Of a stretch of DNA of 64,000 bases, positions 34,601 to 42,304 are shown piece after piece. This DNA is from DASWJZ01 sp963739005. Lineage in GTDB: Bacteria > Pseudomonadota > Alphaproteobacteria > Rhizobiales > Afifellaceae. The stretch covers positions 1-64,000 of the forward strand of contig CAVTYQ010000003.1 in NCBI GenBank assembly GCA_963739005.1, written 5' to 3'. Within the stretch, counting starts at the first letter, position 1. Every line of letters begins with the position of its first letter. A model generated the notes under the pieces. It was not told the origin of the DNA, searched no databases, and saw nothing but the letters and a program-made list of their open reading frames with translations. The translations under genes and the position numbers were made by a program.

Positions 34601-35100
34601 ACGTGAAATAGCTCGGGCAATGTCCCCTGAACGATGCCGAGGAGTTCCGAGTAGAGTGCGAGCTGTAGGATGGTGCCGCCGCGTGTATCTTTCGCGAGCT
34701 TTGTGTCGACCACCTGGTAGGACCAAGCACCAAGTGCGCTCTGCAATTCGATGCGGCGCAGAACGTCGGGCCTGCCAAACCATCGCCCGTCGCGAAGAGC
34801 GGGCTGAACGATGACATCAACACCCTTTCGCATCGCGTCGACCGAACGGGCAACGGAGTCGTCGCCCCCATTTTCGGACAGATCTGCGACGGCAAGCCCC
34901 TGCGCGCGAAGCCCGTCGACGTAGTTTCGCTCGTGCTCGAGGCCGCGCTCTCGTAACACGACAAGGACGGGGTCGGTCCAAGTCGGCGCTGAGCGCTGCC
35001 CCAGCGCTACTGCCAAATTTAACGCGGTTAGGTGATGGCAGCTGAGAAATTGTGAGAGGTCCGAGGCCGACAACTCGATTCCGGTGCCGGCCAAACGCAT
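31678..35100 (-). CDS. TM0106-type RecB-like nuclease fused to an SF1 helicase
   Basis: A 1140-residue protein. The N-terminal part is a RecB/TM0106-like nuclease: GRPDVLRRIE, YQVVDTKLAKDTRGGTILQL with the D-x-K catalytic pattern, and a Cys set EHCDICRWWGVCDERR that may hold an Fe-S cluster. A middle RNase-H-like domain follows (DIFLDLEGDPFARDGGREYL, and ERYSIKDLEPFYGF). The C-terminal third is an SF1 helicase: Walker A AIQGPPGAGKTFTG, LFVDEAGQMS, GDPQQLEQPQQGTHP, VGTVDRFQGQEAPVVIYSM and NVATSRAR. It converges on the SNF2-PLD unit. Such nuclease-helicase proteins are frequent in islands. The start is ATG 35100. Confidence 0.88.
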   Translation of the reverse strand: MRLAGTGIELSASDLSQFLSCHHLTALNLAVALGQRSAPTWTDPVLVVLRERGLEHERNYVDGLRAQGLAVADLSENGGDDSVARSVDAMRKGVDVIVQPALRDGRWFGRPDVLRRIELQSALGAWSYQVVDTKLAKDTRGGTILQLALYSELLGIVQGTLPELFHVVTPDPAVPVQTFRVQDFASYFRLIRGRLEATSLQDPGLLAAANYPEPVEHCDICRWWGVCDERRHDDDHLSLVAGISRLQSRELESAGVKTLAQLATLPLPLSFVPRRGATETYVRVREQARVQLEGRIQQAPVHELLPIEPDHGLARLPVPSVGDIFLDLEGDPFARDGGREYLFGLVILAADGSSTNRSHWAFSDAEERIAFEMVVDEILRLWESSPSMHVYHYAPYEPSAFKRLMGRHATREAEIDRMLRAELFVDLYAVVKHSVRASVERYSIKDLEPFYGFTREVALGDARTNLRVVERALELGAVAAIPDEVRSAVEGYNRDDCLSAWRLRDWLEQLRVSAEAKGIPIPRPEPKDGSAPEKLDDRARRVQALVATLTAGISAERAERDAEQQGRWLLAHLLDWHRREVKAPWWEFFRLRDLPEDELLAEKAALSGLRFVARVGGTQKSPVDRYSYPRQDTEVRDGDALHLPDGTNFGSVDTIDRTARVVDVKKRGAQAEVHPAALFAHSVVNADVLADALLRIADDVVQHGISSGTHYRAARELLLSRPPRLRNGAFEAQSGETAVSFAVRIAADLDHTVLAIQGPPGAGKTFTGAEMICELVRRGARVGITAVSHKVIRNLLDAAVKAAAEARLPMNCIHKVTNKSDPPSSIEEVTDNGEALARLRDGRANVVGGTQWLWARPEAQTVADVLFVDEAGQMSLANVLAASQAAESVVLLGDPQQLEQPQQGTHPEGADLSALEHILQGHATISDDRGIFLPETWRLAPSICAFTSEVFYEGKLHARVGLERQVLVGTAPFEGAGLWVAAVPHEGNQNSSSEEVDLIDKIVARLLRPQARWVDRHGATHPMTPDAILIVAPYNSQVSLLSERLAPQGVRVGTVDRFQGQEAPVVIYSMATSTPEDAPRGMEFLYNLNRLNVATSRARCASILVASPRLFEPDCRSPRQMRLANALCRYVELARPVALI

Positions 35101-35371
35101 GGCAAGTCCTTCCCCCCAGATCGTCGGATAAATTCAGCTTCAACCGAGAGTTTAGGCCAATACTATCCTTTAGAGAATAGGCGACGCGGTGCCGACGCCG
35201 ATCCGGCGCTGGGAGATCATGCGAGCATCCGGCCTGATTGGGTTGTTCGGGCCAATGCGAATAAGAGGGTACATCTTTTTGGCGAAAGCAAAGAGCTTTC
35301 CTACTATCTGTGGTTGGGTTACCGTCACCACTGCAGGATTTCGTTGTTGCAGGTCTTTTGGGAGCCGTTCG

Positions 35372-35995
35372 ATGAGCGAGGCGGATCAAGGGGAGTTGGA
35401 CAGAATTCTGGAGGCAAAGAAGGCAAAGCTCCAGGAAGCAATGGAGACAACAGCCGTATCGGAGATGGAGATCAAGGCCCCAGCGGATCTCTCAGTCACC
35501 ATCTCTTTGTACGATAGCTTCGAGGTGGGAGAGATTCGTCAGCTAAAGAGGAACAGGGTCAGGTGGATCGCTCCGGGCCCAACTTGGCGTGGCCCAGACC
35601 TTTTCGAATTCATTCCGAAGAAAACGCAGCCCTTTGAATTTGCGCCCCCGCACGGCGGTCCAATCGCACCACAGAATATGTACACGGATATCGGCACCAT
35701 ACCGCGCATCGCGGGTGTGTTTCGCCAGGGACTGACACCGTGGGGCTATGCCCCAGCCTACCTCATCCATGATTGGGAGTTTGAGCTTCATCACTGCGGA
35801 CGAACAAACAAAACGTTCGAACAGGTCCGAGACACGATGATGCAATGTGTCAAGACTCTCATGGAGGGAAGATCGGTTCCGAAGAGCCCGTTTGACTTTT
35901 GGCTTCTCTATCAAGCGATCGACTCAAGATTTGCACACCGCTACTGGGATCGTGATCCCCCGAGTTGCACCCTACCGCCATATGATCCGGAGTAA
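35372..35995 (+). CDS. DUF1353-like protein
   Basis: A 207-residue protein. The start at ATG 35372 is chosen for GGAG about ten bases upstream and for composition; the longer frame from 35189 adds unrelated residues. The C-terminal half has TDIGTIPRIAGVFRQGLTPW, then YAPAYLIHDWEFELHHCG, matching the T-D-x-x-S/T-I-P...A-x-I-H-D pattern of DUF1353, a small family found in phages and islands whose function is unknown. An N-terminal coiled region (LDRILEAKKAKLQEAMETTA) precedes it. It stands alone between the nuclease-helicase gene and a recombinase remnant. Confidence 0.65.
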   Translation: MSEADQGELDRILEAKKAKLQEAMETTAVSEMEIKAPADLSVTISLYDSFEVGEIRQLKRNRVRWIAPGPTWRGPDLFEFIPKKTQPFEFAPPHGGPIAPQNMYTDIGTIPRIAGVFRQGLTPWGYAPAYLIHDWEFELHHCGRTNKTFEQVRDTMMQCVKTLMEGRSVPKSPFDFWLLYQAIDSRFAHRYWDRDPPSCTLPPYDPE

Positions 35996-36039
35996 ATCTA
36001 AGAGGGCTCGCGGCTCCTCAGCAGCTCCGGCCCTCCTCC

Positions 36040-36362
36040 ATGCTCGGCCCCTCGCGTGTTCGGATGCACCCGAACTTGGGCGACGCCTACCGCCGTAAGG
36101 TGGAAGAGCTTAGCGCTGCGCTGCGCGACCCCACGATCCACGACGAGGCTCTGGAAATCGCGCCAAGGCTGGTCGATCGGCTTGTCGTCCATCTCGACGG
36201 CAGCGGGGGCAGGGAGATTGAGGTGGTCGGCGACATTGTCCAGATGGTCACGCTTGGATCTGGCGGAGCCAAACGCGAACAAGCCGCCCTGGATGAGAGG
36301 CGACTAGTTGGGTGAAGGTGGTTGCGGGGACAGGATTTGAACCTCTGCTCTTCAGGTTCTGA
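36040..36362 (+). pseudogene. Serine recombinase, C-terminal remnant
   Basis: The frame from 36040 gives HPNLGDAYRRKVEELSAALR, DEALEIAPRLVDRLVVHLDG and IEVVGDIVQMVTLGS, the usual C-terminal text of large serine recombinases (HPNLAE-YRRKV..L..AL). It stops at 36315, but in another frame the text VKVVAGTGFEPLLFRF continues, the ending these genes get from reading into a tRNA. The catalytic N-terminal domain is missing. A broken integration gene. Confidence 0.65.
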
Positions 36363-36367
36363 GCCTG
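36319..36367 (-). repeat. Degenerate 3' half of an initiator tRNA gene
   Basis: On the minus strand, CAGGCTCAGAACCTGAAGAG, then CAGAGGTTCAAATCCTGT and CCCCGCAACCA correspond to the anticodon arm, T-arm and acceptor end of initiator tRNA-Met. The anticodon reads CAG instead of CAT, one T-stem pair is broken, and the 5' half is absent. It overlaps the end of the recombinase remnant and is an old attachment scar, not a working tRNA. Confidence 0.5.
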
Positions 36368-36498
36368 GGGCCTCGGGCCGGGCGAGGGACTCGAGTTCCT
36401 TAGCCACTTTCGCCATCAGTTAATAGTCGCCGCTAGCGGGCCGTCGAACGAGGCATCGCGGATCGAAACAACAGCTACAAGAAAAGGGCCGAGCTCGA

Positions 36499-37716
36499 TT
36501 AGCGGGGGTCGTCGACGCTCGACACTCCTCGCACGGCCGAGGCGACGCCCAAGGAACTTCCGATCGCTCGTCCGATGTCATTTGCGAGAGCAATCGCCGG
36601 ATCAGCATCAACGTGCGCGTAACGATTCGTGGTTTGGGCCTGTGAGTGCCCAAGGAGACGACCGATCAAGGGGAGCGTGGCGCCTCGCCCGACCGCAATG
36701 CTTGCGGCAGTATGGCGGAGATCGTGTAGCCGCACCCCTTCCAGATCCGCCACCTTCAGGACACGGCGCCAGGACTTGGAAAGATTGTTCAGCGGCCGCC
36801 CGCTAACCCTCCCTGGGATCAGAAAGGGGCTGCCATCTCCCCTCGCCTCCAATCCAGCCAGGATCGCTCGTGAAGCCTCGCTCAGGAAGATCGTTTTCTT
36901 GCCAGTCTTACTATCGGGAAGCGTTATCAACCTTCGCTCAGAGTCGACCCAGTCCCATCGGGCGCCGAGGATTTCACCCAACCGGGCGCCCGTCAGGAGG
37001 AGAAGTCGAATTGCGGCGGCCGCTTGGGGAAGTAAAGCTCCTGTAGCTGTCAGTCGCTCGAGAGCCCTACCCAGTCGCTCGATCTCGCCCGCTGAAAGGT
37101 ACCGGCTCCGCGCCTCCTCCTTGAACTTCTCGACAAGGCGGCAGGGATTGGAACCCGGCTCGCGCCAACCCCAGGCCTCAGCGAGATTGAACAACCTCGA
37201 CAGCAGAGCGAGCGTTCGATTTGCCTGATAGGGGGTCGATCTCAAGTGCTTGTGGAGCCGGTCGATATCAGCGCGGCCGACGTCATCTACTTTGCGGAGG
37301 CCGAGAGCCGGCTGGAGAATATCCCGCCAGCGCTGACGATAGTCTCTCGCCGTCGTCCCTTTCTTCAGCGGAATTTGTTCGGTTTCAAACCGACTCCAGA
37401 GATCCGTCATCGTCGGGGCTTGTCGTCCTGCTCGCTTCTCTTGCTGCGGGTCCTCGCCCCGTGCCACAGCGGCTAACGCCTGACGCGCCAGATCCCGAGC
37501 TTGATCACAAGTAACCGCGCCGTGCGACCCAAGGGTCAGCCATCGTTGAGGTGCGCTGCGACCGCCAGCCCCGGATCGGTACTTCACGATATAGCGCTTA
37601 GCCCCGCCGGACAGCGCCTTCAGCCCGAACCCTACGAGTTGGTCGTCCCAAACATACACCGGCCGGGTTGGATCGTGTACGATCGCCTCGATCAGACGCT
37701 TGGTCAGCTTCGGCAT
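36499..37716 (-). CDS. P4-type tyrosine integrase (island integrase)
   Basis: A 405-residue integrase of the DUF4102/P4 class. ATG 37716 is chosen because GGAGGGGAGC precedes it; the table-length frame from 37848 adds no homology. The arm-binding domain holds WDDQLVGFGLKALSGGAKRY and the catalytic domain has Arg in LLTGARLGEILGARW, HDLRHTAAS, and LLGHSQAQTTNRYAHVD with the Tyr. It lies 191 bases from a tRNA-Thr 3' end (37908-37957), its likely attachment site, and so should be the enzyme that inserted the accessory DNA to its left. The reading frame is intact. Confidence 0.92.
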   Translation of the reverse strand: MPKLTKRLIEAIVHDPTRPVYVWDDQLVGFGLKALSGGAKRYIVKYRSGAGGRSAPQRWLTLGSHGAVTCDQARDLARQALAAVARGEDPQQEKRAGRQAPTMTDLWSRFETEQIPLKKGTTARDYRQRWRDILQPALGLRKVDDVGRADIDRLHKHLRSTPYQANRTLALLSRLFNLAEAWGWREPGSNPCRLVEKFKEEARSRYLSAGEIERLGRALERLTATGALLPQAAAAIRLLLLTGARLGEILGARWDWVDSERRLITLPDSKTGKKTIFLSEASRAILAGLEARGDGSPFLIPGRVSGRPLNNLSKSWRRVLKVADLEGVRLHDLRHTAASIAVGRGATLPLIGRLLGHSQAQTTNRYAHVDADPAIALANDIGRAIGSSLGVASAVRGVSSVDDPR

Positions 37717-37907
37717 GCTCCCCTCCGGGCCCTCTTCCTCTACCTTGATTTTGGAAAGGCTAGCAACCACCGAGCAACCACCGCGGGGGGAAAACGCCGG
37801 TAGAGGCGGGTAGACGAGAGAAACAGCCAATGGGGCTAATGCACTCACCCACCGTAAATAAATCGCACCTGAGGGTAACAGATGAGAACTAGGGGACGCT
37901 CACCATT

Positions 37908-37957
37908 GCTGATTTGTAATCAGGGGGTCGGGGGTTCGAGTCCCTCAGCCGGCACCA
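37908..37957 (+). repeat. 3' part of tRNA-Thr(TGT): island attachment site
   Basis: GCTGATTTGTAATCAGGGGG (anticodon arm with TGT in the loop), TCGGGGGTTCGAGTCCCTC (T-arm) and AGCCGGCACCA (acceptor end with CCA) match the last 50 bases of tRNA-Thr. The preceding bases (GACGCTCACCATT) are not the 5' half, so the gene is truncated exactly where site-specific insertion would cut. The intact tRNA-Thr and the partner site should lie at the far end of the island, outside the window. Confidence 0.8.
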
Positions 37958-37984
37958 AAGCAGTCCCGAGGAGGTGAGGCTTCC

Positions 37985-39124
37985 ATGACGCGTGACGTCC
38001 TGCGCTATGGGATCATCGGCGCCGGCATGATGGGCCAGGAGCACATCCGCAATATCGGGTTGCTTCCGGGCGCGAAGGTGACGGCTGTTTCGGACCCGGA
38101 TCGGCAGATGCGGGAAGCGTCTGCCGCGCTTGCCGGCGGCGCGAGCGCGTTCTCGGATCATCGGCAGCTGCTTCAATCCGGGCTCGTCGACGTCCTGGTC
38201 GTGGCGAGCCCCAACCACACGCACGCGCCGATCCTGAAGGACGCGCTCGCCGGCGACTGGCCGATCATGGTGGAGAAGCCGCTCTGCACCACGCTCGCCG
38301 ACGGCGCGCAGGTTTCTGCCATGGCGAAGGGCAGGAAGTCGCCGGTCTGGGTGGCGATGGAATACCGCTACATGCCGCCGGTCGCGCGGCTGATCGAGCT
38401 GGCGCATTCGGGCGCGGCGGGGCCGCTCCACATGGTCTCGATCCGCGAGCACCGCTATCCGTTCCTGAGCAAGGTCGGCGACTGGAACCGCTTCGCGCGC
38501 TATTCGGGCGGCACGCTGGTCGAGAAGTGCTGCCACTTCTTCGATCTGATGCGGCTCGTGCTCCGCGACGAGGCGGTCCGCATCTATGCCTCCGGCGGTG
38601 CCGACGTGAACCATCGCGATGAAAGCTACGGAGGCGAGACGCCGGACATCCTCGACAACGCGCTGGTCGTCGTCGATTTCGCCCGCGGCGCGCGCGCCAT
38701 GCTCGAGATCTGCATGTTCGCCGAGGGCTCCTTCTTCCAGGAGGAGATCGCGGTGATCGGCGAGACCGCGAAACTGGAGGCGAAAGTCCCCGGCCCCGCG
38801 CGCTTCCTGCCGGAAGGTGAAGGCCGCGAGGGAGAATTCATCGTTTCGCCGCGTGGGACGAAGACCCCCGTCCGCGAAATTACGCATGTCGATCCCGGCG
38901 TGCTCTCCGCCGGCGACCATCACGGTTCCACCTACTTCCAGCACCTGCGCTTCTTGGGCGTGGTGCGCGAAGGCGGCGCGCCGGACGTCAGCATCGACGA
39001 CGGGCTGCGCGCGGTCGCGATGGGCTTGGCGGCGGAGGAATCGGTGAAGTCCGGACAGCCGATCGTCGCGCCGGAAGGATTCGGCACGATCAAGGCCGGC
39101 GGCCCGGTCCTCGCCAGAGGCTGA
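37985..39124 (+). CDS. Gfo/Idh/MocA-family oxidoreductase 1
   Basis: A 379-residue NAD(P)-dependent sugar oxidoreductase. The Rossmann start is YGIIGAGMMGQEHIRN, EKPLCTTLADG (about residue 98) has the conserved EKP, and GGTLVEKCCHFFDLMRLV matches the G-x-x-D/E-x-x-x-H substrate site. GGAGGTGAGG lies just before ATG 37985. It is the first gene past the tRNA-Thr scar and faces the importer operon across only 24 bases. It probably oxidises or epimerises the imported sugar; the substrate is not evident. Confidence 0.88.
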   Translation: MTRDVLRYGIIGAGMMGQEHIRNIGLLPGAKVTAVSDPDRQMREASAALAGGASAFSDHRQLLQSGLVDVLVVASPNHTHAPILKDALAGDWPIMVEKPLCTTLADGAQVSAMAKGRKSPVWVAMEYRYMPPVARLIELAHSGAAGPLHMVSIREHRYPFLSKVGDWNRFARYSGGTLVEKCCHFFDLMRLVLRDEAVRIYASGGADVNHRDESYGGETPDILDNALVVVDFARGARAMLEICMFAEGSFFQEEIAVIGETAKLEAKVPGPARFLPEGEGREGEFIVSPRGTKTPVREITHVDPGVLSAGDHHGSTYFQHLRFLGVVREGGAPDVSIDDGLRAVAMGLAAEESVKSGQPIVAPEGFGTIKAGGPVLARG

Positions 39125-39148
39125 GCCGAAATCGCCGACACGCCTCGC

Positions 39149-40228
39149 TCAGAGCGCGCCGATGCGATTTCCGTCGGCGCTGAAGAGAAGCACCCGCGTG
39201 CGACTGAGGTCGAGATGCAGCGCCGCTCCGGGTGACACCGGATTCTGGCCGAACTGCGCGACGACGACCTGCTCGTCCGCGGCCGTCCGGCAATGGAGAA
39301 TGGTTTCCGTGCCGAGCTGCTCGACCTGCGTGGTCGTGAGCGGCGCTCCCCTGTCGGCGAGCGCCACCTGCTGCGGGCGGAAGCCGATTGTCGCCTCCAC
39401 GCCAGGCGAGACGGCACCCGCCGGAGCGGACATGCGGAAGGTCGTGCCGTCGGCGAGACGGAGCTCCGCGTTACCCGCTCCCGCCGCCACCACTTCGACC
39501 TTTAGGAAGTTCATGCGCGGCGAGCCGATGAAGCCGGCGACGAAGCGGCTCGCCGGCTCGTTGAAGAGATCGAGCGGCGCGCCGATCTGCTCAACCTTGC
39601 CGCGATTCAGCACCACGATGCGGTCGGCGAGCGTCATCGCCTCCACCTGGTCGTGCGTGACGTAGATCATGGTCGTCGCAAGGCGCTTGTGCAGCGCCGA
39701 GATCTCCGCCCGCGTGCTGACGCGAAGCTCCGCGTCGAGGTTCGACAGCGGCTCGTCGAGCAGAAACGCGGTCGGGTTGCGCACGACCGCGCGGCCGATG
39801 GCGACGCGCTGCTTCTGGCCGCCCGAGAGCTGGCCGGGGCGACGGTCGAGGTAAGGCGCGATCTCAAGCATCCGGGCGGCTTCGGTGATCCGCTCCGCGA
39901 TCTCCGCTTTCGGCATGCGGATGTTTTCGAGCCCGAAGGCGAGGTTCTGGCGCACGGTCATGTGTGGATAGAGCGCGTAGGACTGGAACACCATCGCGAG
40001 CCCGCGCGAGGCGGCGGAGACGTTCGTCACATCGCTGCCGTCGATCTCGATCGTCCCTCCGCTCGGCCGGTCGAGCCCCGCGATCAGACGCAGGAGCGTG
40101 GACTTGCCGCAGCCCGACGGGCCGACGAGCACCATCATCTCGCCGTCCTGGATATCGAGGTTGATGTCGTGGAGCACCTTCACATTGCCGAAGGCGCGGT
40201 CGACGTTCCTGAGCGTTATCTGTCCCAT
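39149..40228 (-). CDS. Sugar ABC importer ATPase 1 (UgpC/MalK type)
   Basis: A 359-residue MalK-like ATPase: Walker A GPSGCGKST (36-44), QLSGGQKQRVAIGRAVVRNP signature, FLLDEPLSNLDAELR, THDQVEAMTLADRI, and a C-terminal TOBE/regulatory region starting near IGSPRMNFLKVEV. It energises the importer formed by the two upstream permeases, from which it is separated by seven bases. It is the last gene of the leftward operon. Confidence 0.92.
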   Translation of the reverse strand: MGQITLRNVDRAFGNVKVLHDINLDIQDGEMMVLVGPSGCGKSTLLRLIAGLDRPSGGTIEIDGSDVTNVSAASRGLAMVFQSYALYPHMTVRQNLAFGLENIRMPKAEIAERITEAARMLEIAPYLDRRPGQLSGGQKQRVAIGRAVVRNPTAFLLDEPLSNLDAELRVSTRAEISALHKRLATTMIYVTHDQVEAMTLADRIVVLNRGKVEQIGAPLDLFNEPASRFVAGFIGSPRMNFLKVEVVAAGAGNAELRLADGTTFRMSAPAGAVSPGVEATIGFRPQQVALADRGAPLTTTQVEQLGTETILHCRTAADEQVVVAQFGQNPVSPGAALHLDLSRTRVLLFSADGNRIGAL

Positions 40229-40235
40229 CGCGCGC

Positions 40236-41288
40236 CTATTTCAGTCCGGCGCCGGCTATTCCCGACGTGATGTAGCGCTGCAGGAAGACGAAGACGACCA
40301 CCACCGGAATCATCGTCACCACGGTCATCGCCAGGATGTAGTGCCACTGGACGTTCAGCTGGCCGGCATAGGTGTTGAGCCCGACTTGCAGCGTGTAGAG
40401 CTCCTTGCGCGACAATACGACCAGCGGCCAGAGGAAGTCGTTCCACCGCCACACGACGGAGAAGATAGCGAGCACGGCGAGCGCCGGCGCCGCGAGCGGC
40501 AGGACGATCCGCCAATAGATCTGCCATTCGGAGGCGTTGTCCATGCGCGCCGCGTCGATGAGTTCGTCGGGGATGGTCAGCATGTACTGGCGCAGCAGGA
40601 ACACGCCGGTCGGCGTCGCCACCGTCGGCAGGATGACGCCCCAAAGCGAATCGAAGAGGCCGACGGTGCTCACCACCGAGTAGAGCGGCACGAGGATGAC
40701 GGAGAGTGGGACCATCAGCGTCGCGACGATCAGCAGCATGACGGCGTCGCGGCCGCGGAACTTGTATTTCGACAGCGCGAAGGCCGCCATGGAATTGGTG
40801 AGCAGCGTGATCAGCGTTGCAATCGTCGTGACGAACACCGAGTTGCGCAGATAGAGCAGGAAGTCGTTGCGCTTGAGGGGGACGACGTAATTGTCCGTCG
40901 CGAACTGGATCGAGCGCTTCGGCTTCCTGTCGGCGATGTTGACCTTGAGGACCTCGCCCGGATTCTTCGGGTCGACCATCTGTGCGATCGTGCCGACACG
41001 GCGCACCTGCGCCATCTGCCGCTTGCCGCCGTCGGGAAGGGTGACGGTGTAGAGGTCGAGCGGCGTGTCATAGCCCTCGACGCTCGCCTGCTCGATCGCC
41101 AGCGGCAGGATGGAGGGCGGGAATTCGGAAAGCTGCGCGGGCGTCTTGAAGGACGAGGCGACCAGCCAGAGGGCGGGGCCGAACACGGTGACGAGCCCGC
41201 CGACCAGCCAGACCCAGGTGACGATGTCAGTCCAGTGCCAGCCGCGGCCGCCGCGCCGCCGGGTCAGGAAGGTCGCCACGCGGCTCAT
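40236..41288 (-). CDS. Sugar ABC importer permease (MalG type)
   Basis: A 350-residue inner-membrane permease of the carbohydrate CUT1 class with about six helices (WLVGGLVTVFGPALWLVAS first). The EAA-like loop is DELIDAARMDNASEWQIYWR, then IVLPLAAPALAVLA. A long periplasmic loop (about 60-120, with LYTVTLPDGGKRQMAQVRRV) is larger than usual for MalG. ATG 41288 overlaps the stop of the MalF-type gene by four bases. The frame is open far upstream, but that part is a shadow of the partner gene. Confidence 0.9.
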   Translation of the reverse strand: MSRVATFLTRRRGGRGWHWTDIVTWVWLVGGLVTVFGPALWLVASSFKTPAQLSEFPPSILPLAIEQASVEGYDTPLDLYTVTLPDGGKRQMAQVRRVGTIAQMVDPKNPGEVLKVNIADRKPKRSIQFATDNYVVPLKRNDFLLYLRNSVFVTTIATLITLLTNSMAAFALSKYKFRGRDAVMLLIVATLMVPLSVILVPLYSVVSTVGLFDSLWGVILPTVATPTGVFLLRQYMLTIPDELIDAARMDNASEWQIYWRIVLPLAAPALAVLAIFSVVWRWNDFLWPLVVLSRKELYTLQVGLNTYAGQLNVQWHYILAMTVVTMIPVVVVFVFLQRYITSGIAGAGLK

Positions 41289-42304
41289 TGGCGCGCCTCC
41301 TTGCGTTCGCTCCGGCGTCCGACCTGCAGCTGGATCAGCGTCAGAACGACAAGCACGAGGCCCATCAGGATCGAAGCTGCCGCCGCGAGGCCGGGATTCC
41401 TGAGCAGCGAGGCAAAGCCGACCTCGTAGATGTACTGGGTGAGGTAGAGCGTCGAAGTTCCCGGTCCGCCGCCGGTCAGCACGTAGGCCTCGTCGAAGAT
41501 CTGCACGGCGCGGATCAGCGCCAGCACGAGGACGACGAGGAGGTTGGGCATCAAGAGCGGCAGCGTGATGCGCCAGAAGAGCCGGGTGGGCCTGGTGCCG
41601 TCCATCTCGGCTGCTTCGTAGAGGTCGCGCGGGATCGCTTGCAGCCCGGCGAGCAGGATCAGCGTGTAGAAGCCCATATGCGCCCAGACCGACACGGTGA
41701 TGGTCGCCGCGAAGGCCCAGAAGCGGTCCGTCAGCCAATTATGCGGCTCGGCGCCGAACTCGAAGATGATGAAGTTGAGCAACCCCTGGCGCTGGAGGAT
41801 CCACTTCCAGATCAGCCCGACGACCACCGGCGACAGCAGCACGGGAAAGAAGAAGACGGCGCGCCAGAAGCCTCGGGCAACGATCTCGCGGTTGAGGATC
41901 AGCGCCGTGACCATCGACACGACGGTCATCAGCGTCACCTGAAGCACGACGAAGAGCGCTGTGTTGTGGACGGCGTTCCAGAACAGGTCCTCGCGGCAGG
42001 TCAGCGGCTCAAGGTAGTTCCCGCATTCGAGCAGACGCTGATACTGCGCGCCCCCGACATAGGTCCGGTCGGCGAGGAAGAAGGCCGTTCCGGATGTCGC
42101 CGAGTAGAAGAAATTGATGACCAGCGGCACCAGCACGAAGACGCCGAAGATGGCCATGTTCGGCGCCAGGAAGAACGCCGCCATGCCGCCGGTGCCCGTC
42201 GCGCGCTGCCATGCCTTGAGCGGCGCGTTGAGGATCGAGGCAAGCCAGATGACCGGCGCCGCAAGGGCGGCGCCGGTCCAGTCTCTTACGGTCGACGCCG
42301 TCAC
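41285..42304 (-). CDS. Sugar ABC importer permease (MalF type)
   Basis: A 339-residue permease. The start is a GTG at 42304 overlapping the binding-protein stop (GTGA). It has an N-terminal segment, then helices starting GGMAAFFLAPNMAIFGVFVL, and the EAA loop PRDLYEAAEMDGTRPTRLFW, then RITLPLLMPNLLVV. A small insert with two cysteines (LECGNYLEPLTCRED) lies in the first periplasmic loop. It pairs with the MalG-type protein downstream. Confidence 0.9.
   Translation of the reverse strand: MTASTVRDWTGAALAAPVIWLASILNAPLKAWQRATGTGGMAAFFLAPNMAIFGVFVLVPLVINFFYSATSGTAFFLADRTYVGGAQYQRLLECGNYLEPLTCREDLFWNAVHNTALFVVLQVTLMTVVSMVTALILNREIVARGFWRAVFFFPVLLSPVVVGLIWKWILQRQGLLNFIIFEFGAEPHNWLTDRFWAFAATITVSVWAHMGFYTLILLAGLQAIPRDLYEAAEMDGTRPTRLFWRITLPLLMPNLLVVLVLALIRAVQIFDEAYVLTGGGPGTSTLYLTQYIYEVGFASLLRNPGLAAAASILMGLVLVVLTLIQLQVGRRSERKEARQ

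Noticed and set aside
26047..35100. DISARM
   Set aside because: SNF2 and PLD proteins are present, but the methyltransferase and the DrmA/DrmB-type proteins are absent.
36319..36420. Functional tRNA gene on the minus strand
   Set aside because: The acceptor 3' strand has no matching 5' strand within 100 bases and the anticodon and T-stem are mutated; only a 3' half remains.
37870..37957. Complete tRNA-Thr gene
   Set aside because: Only the part from the anticodon arm to CCA is there; the 5' acceptor and D-arm are missing.
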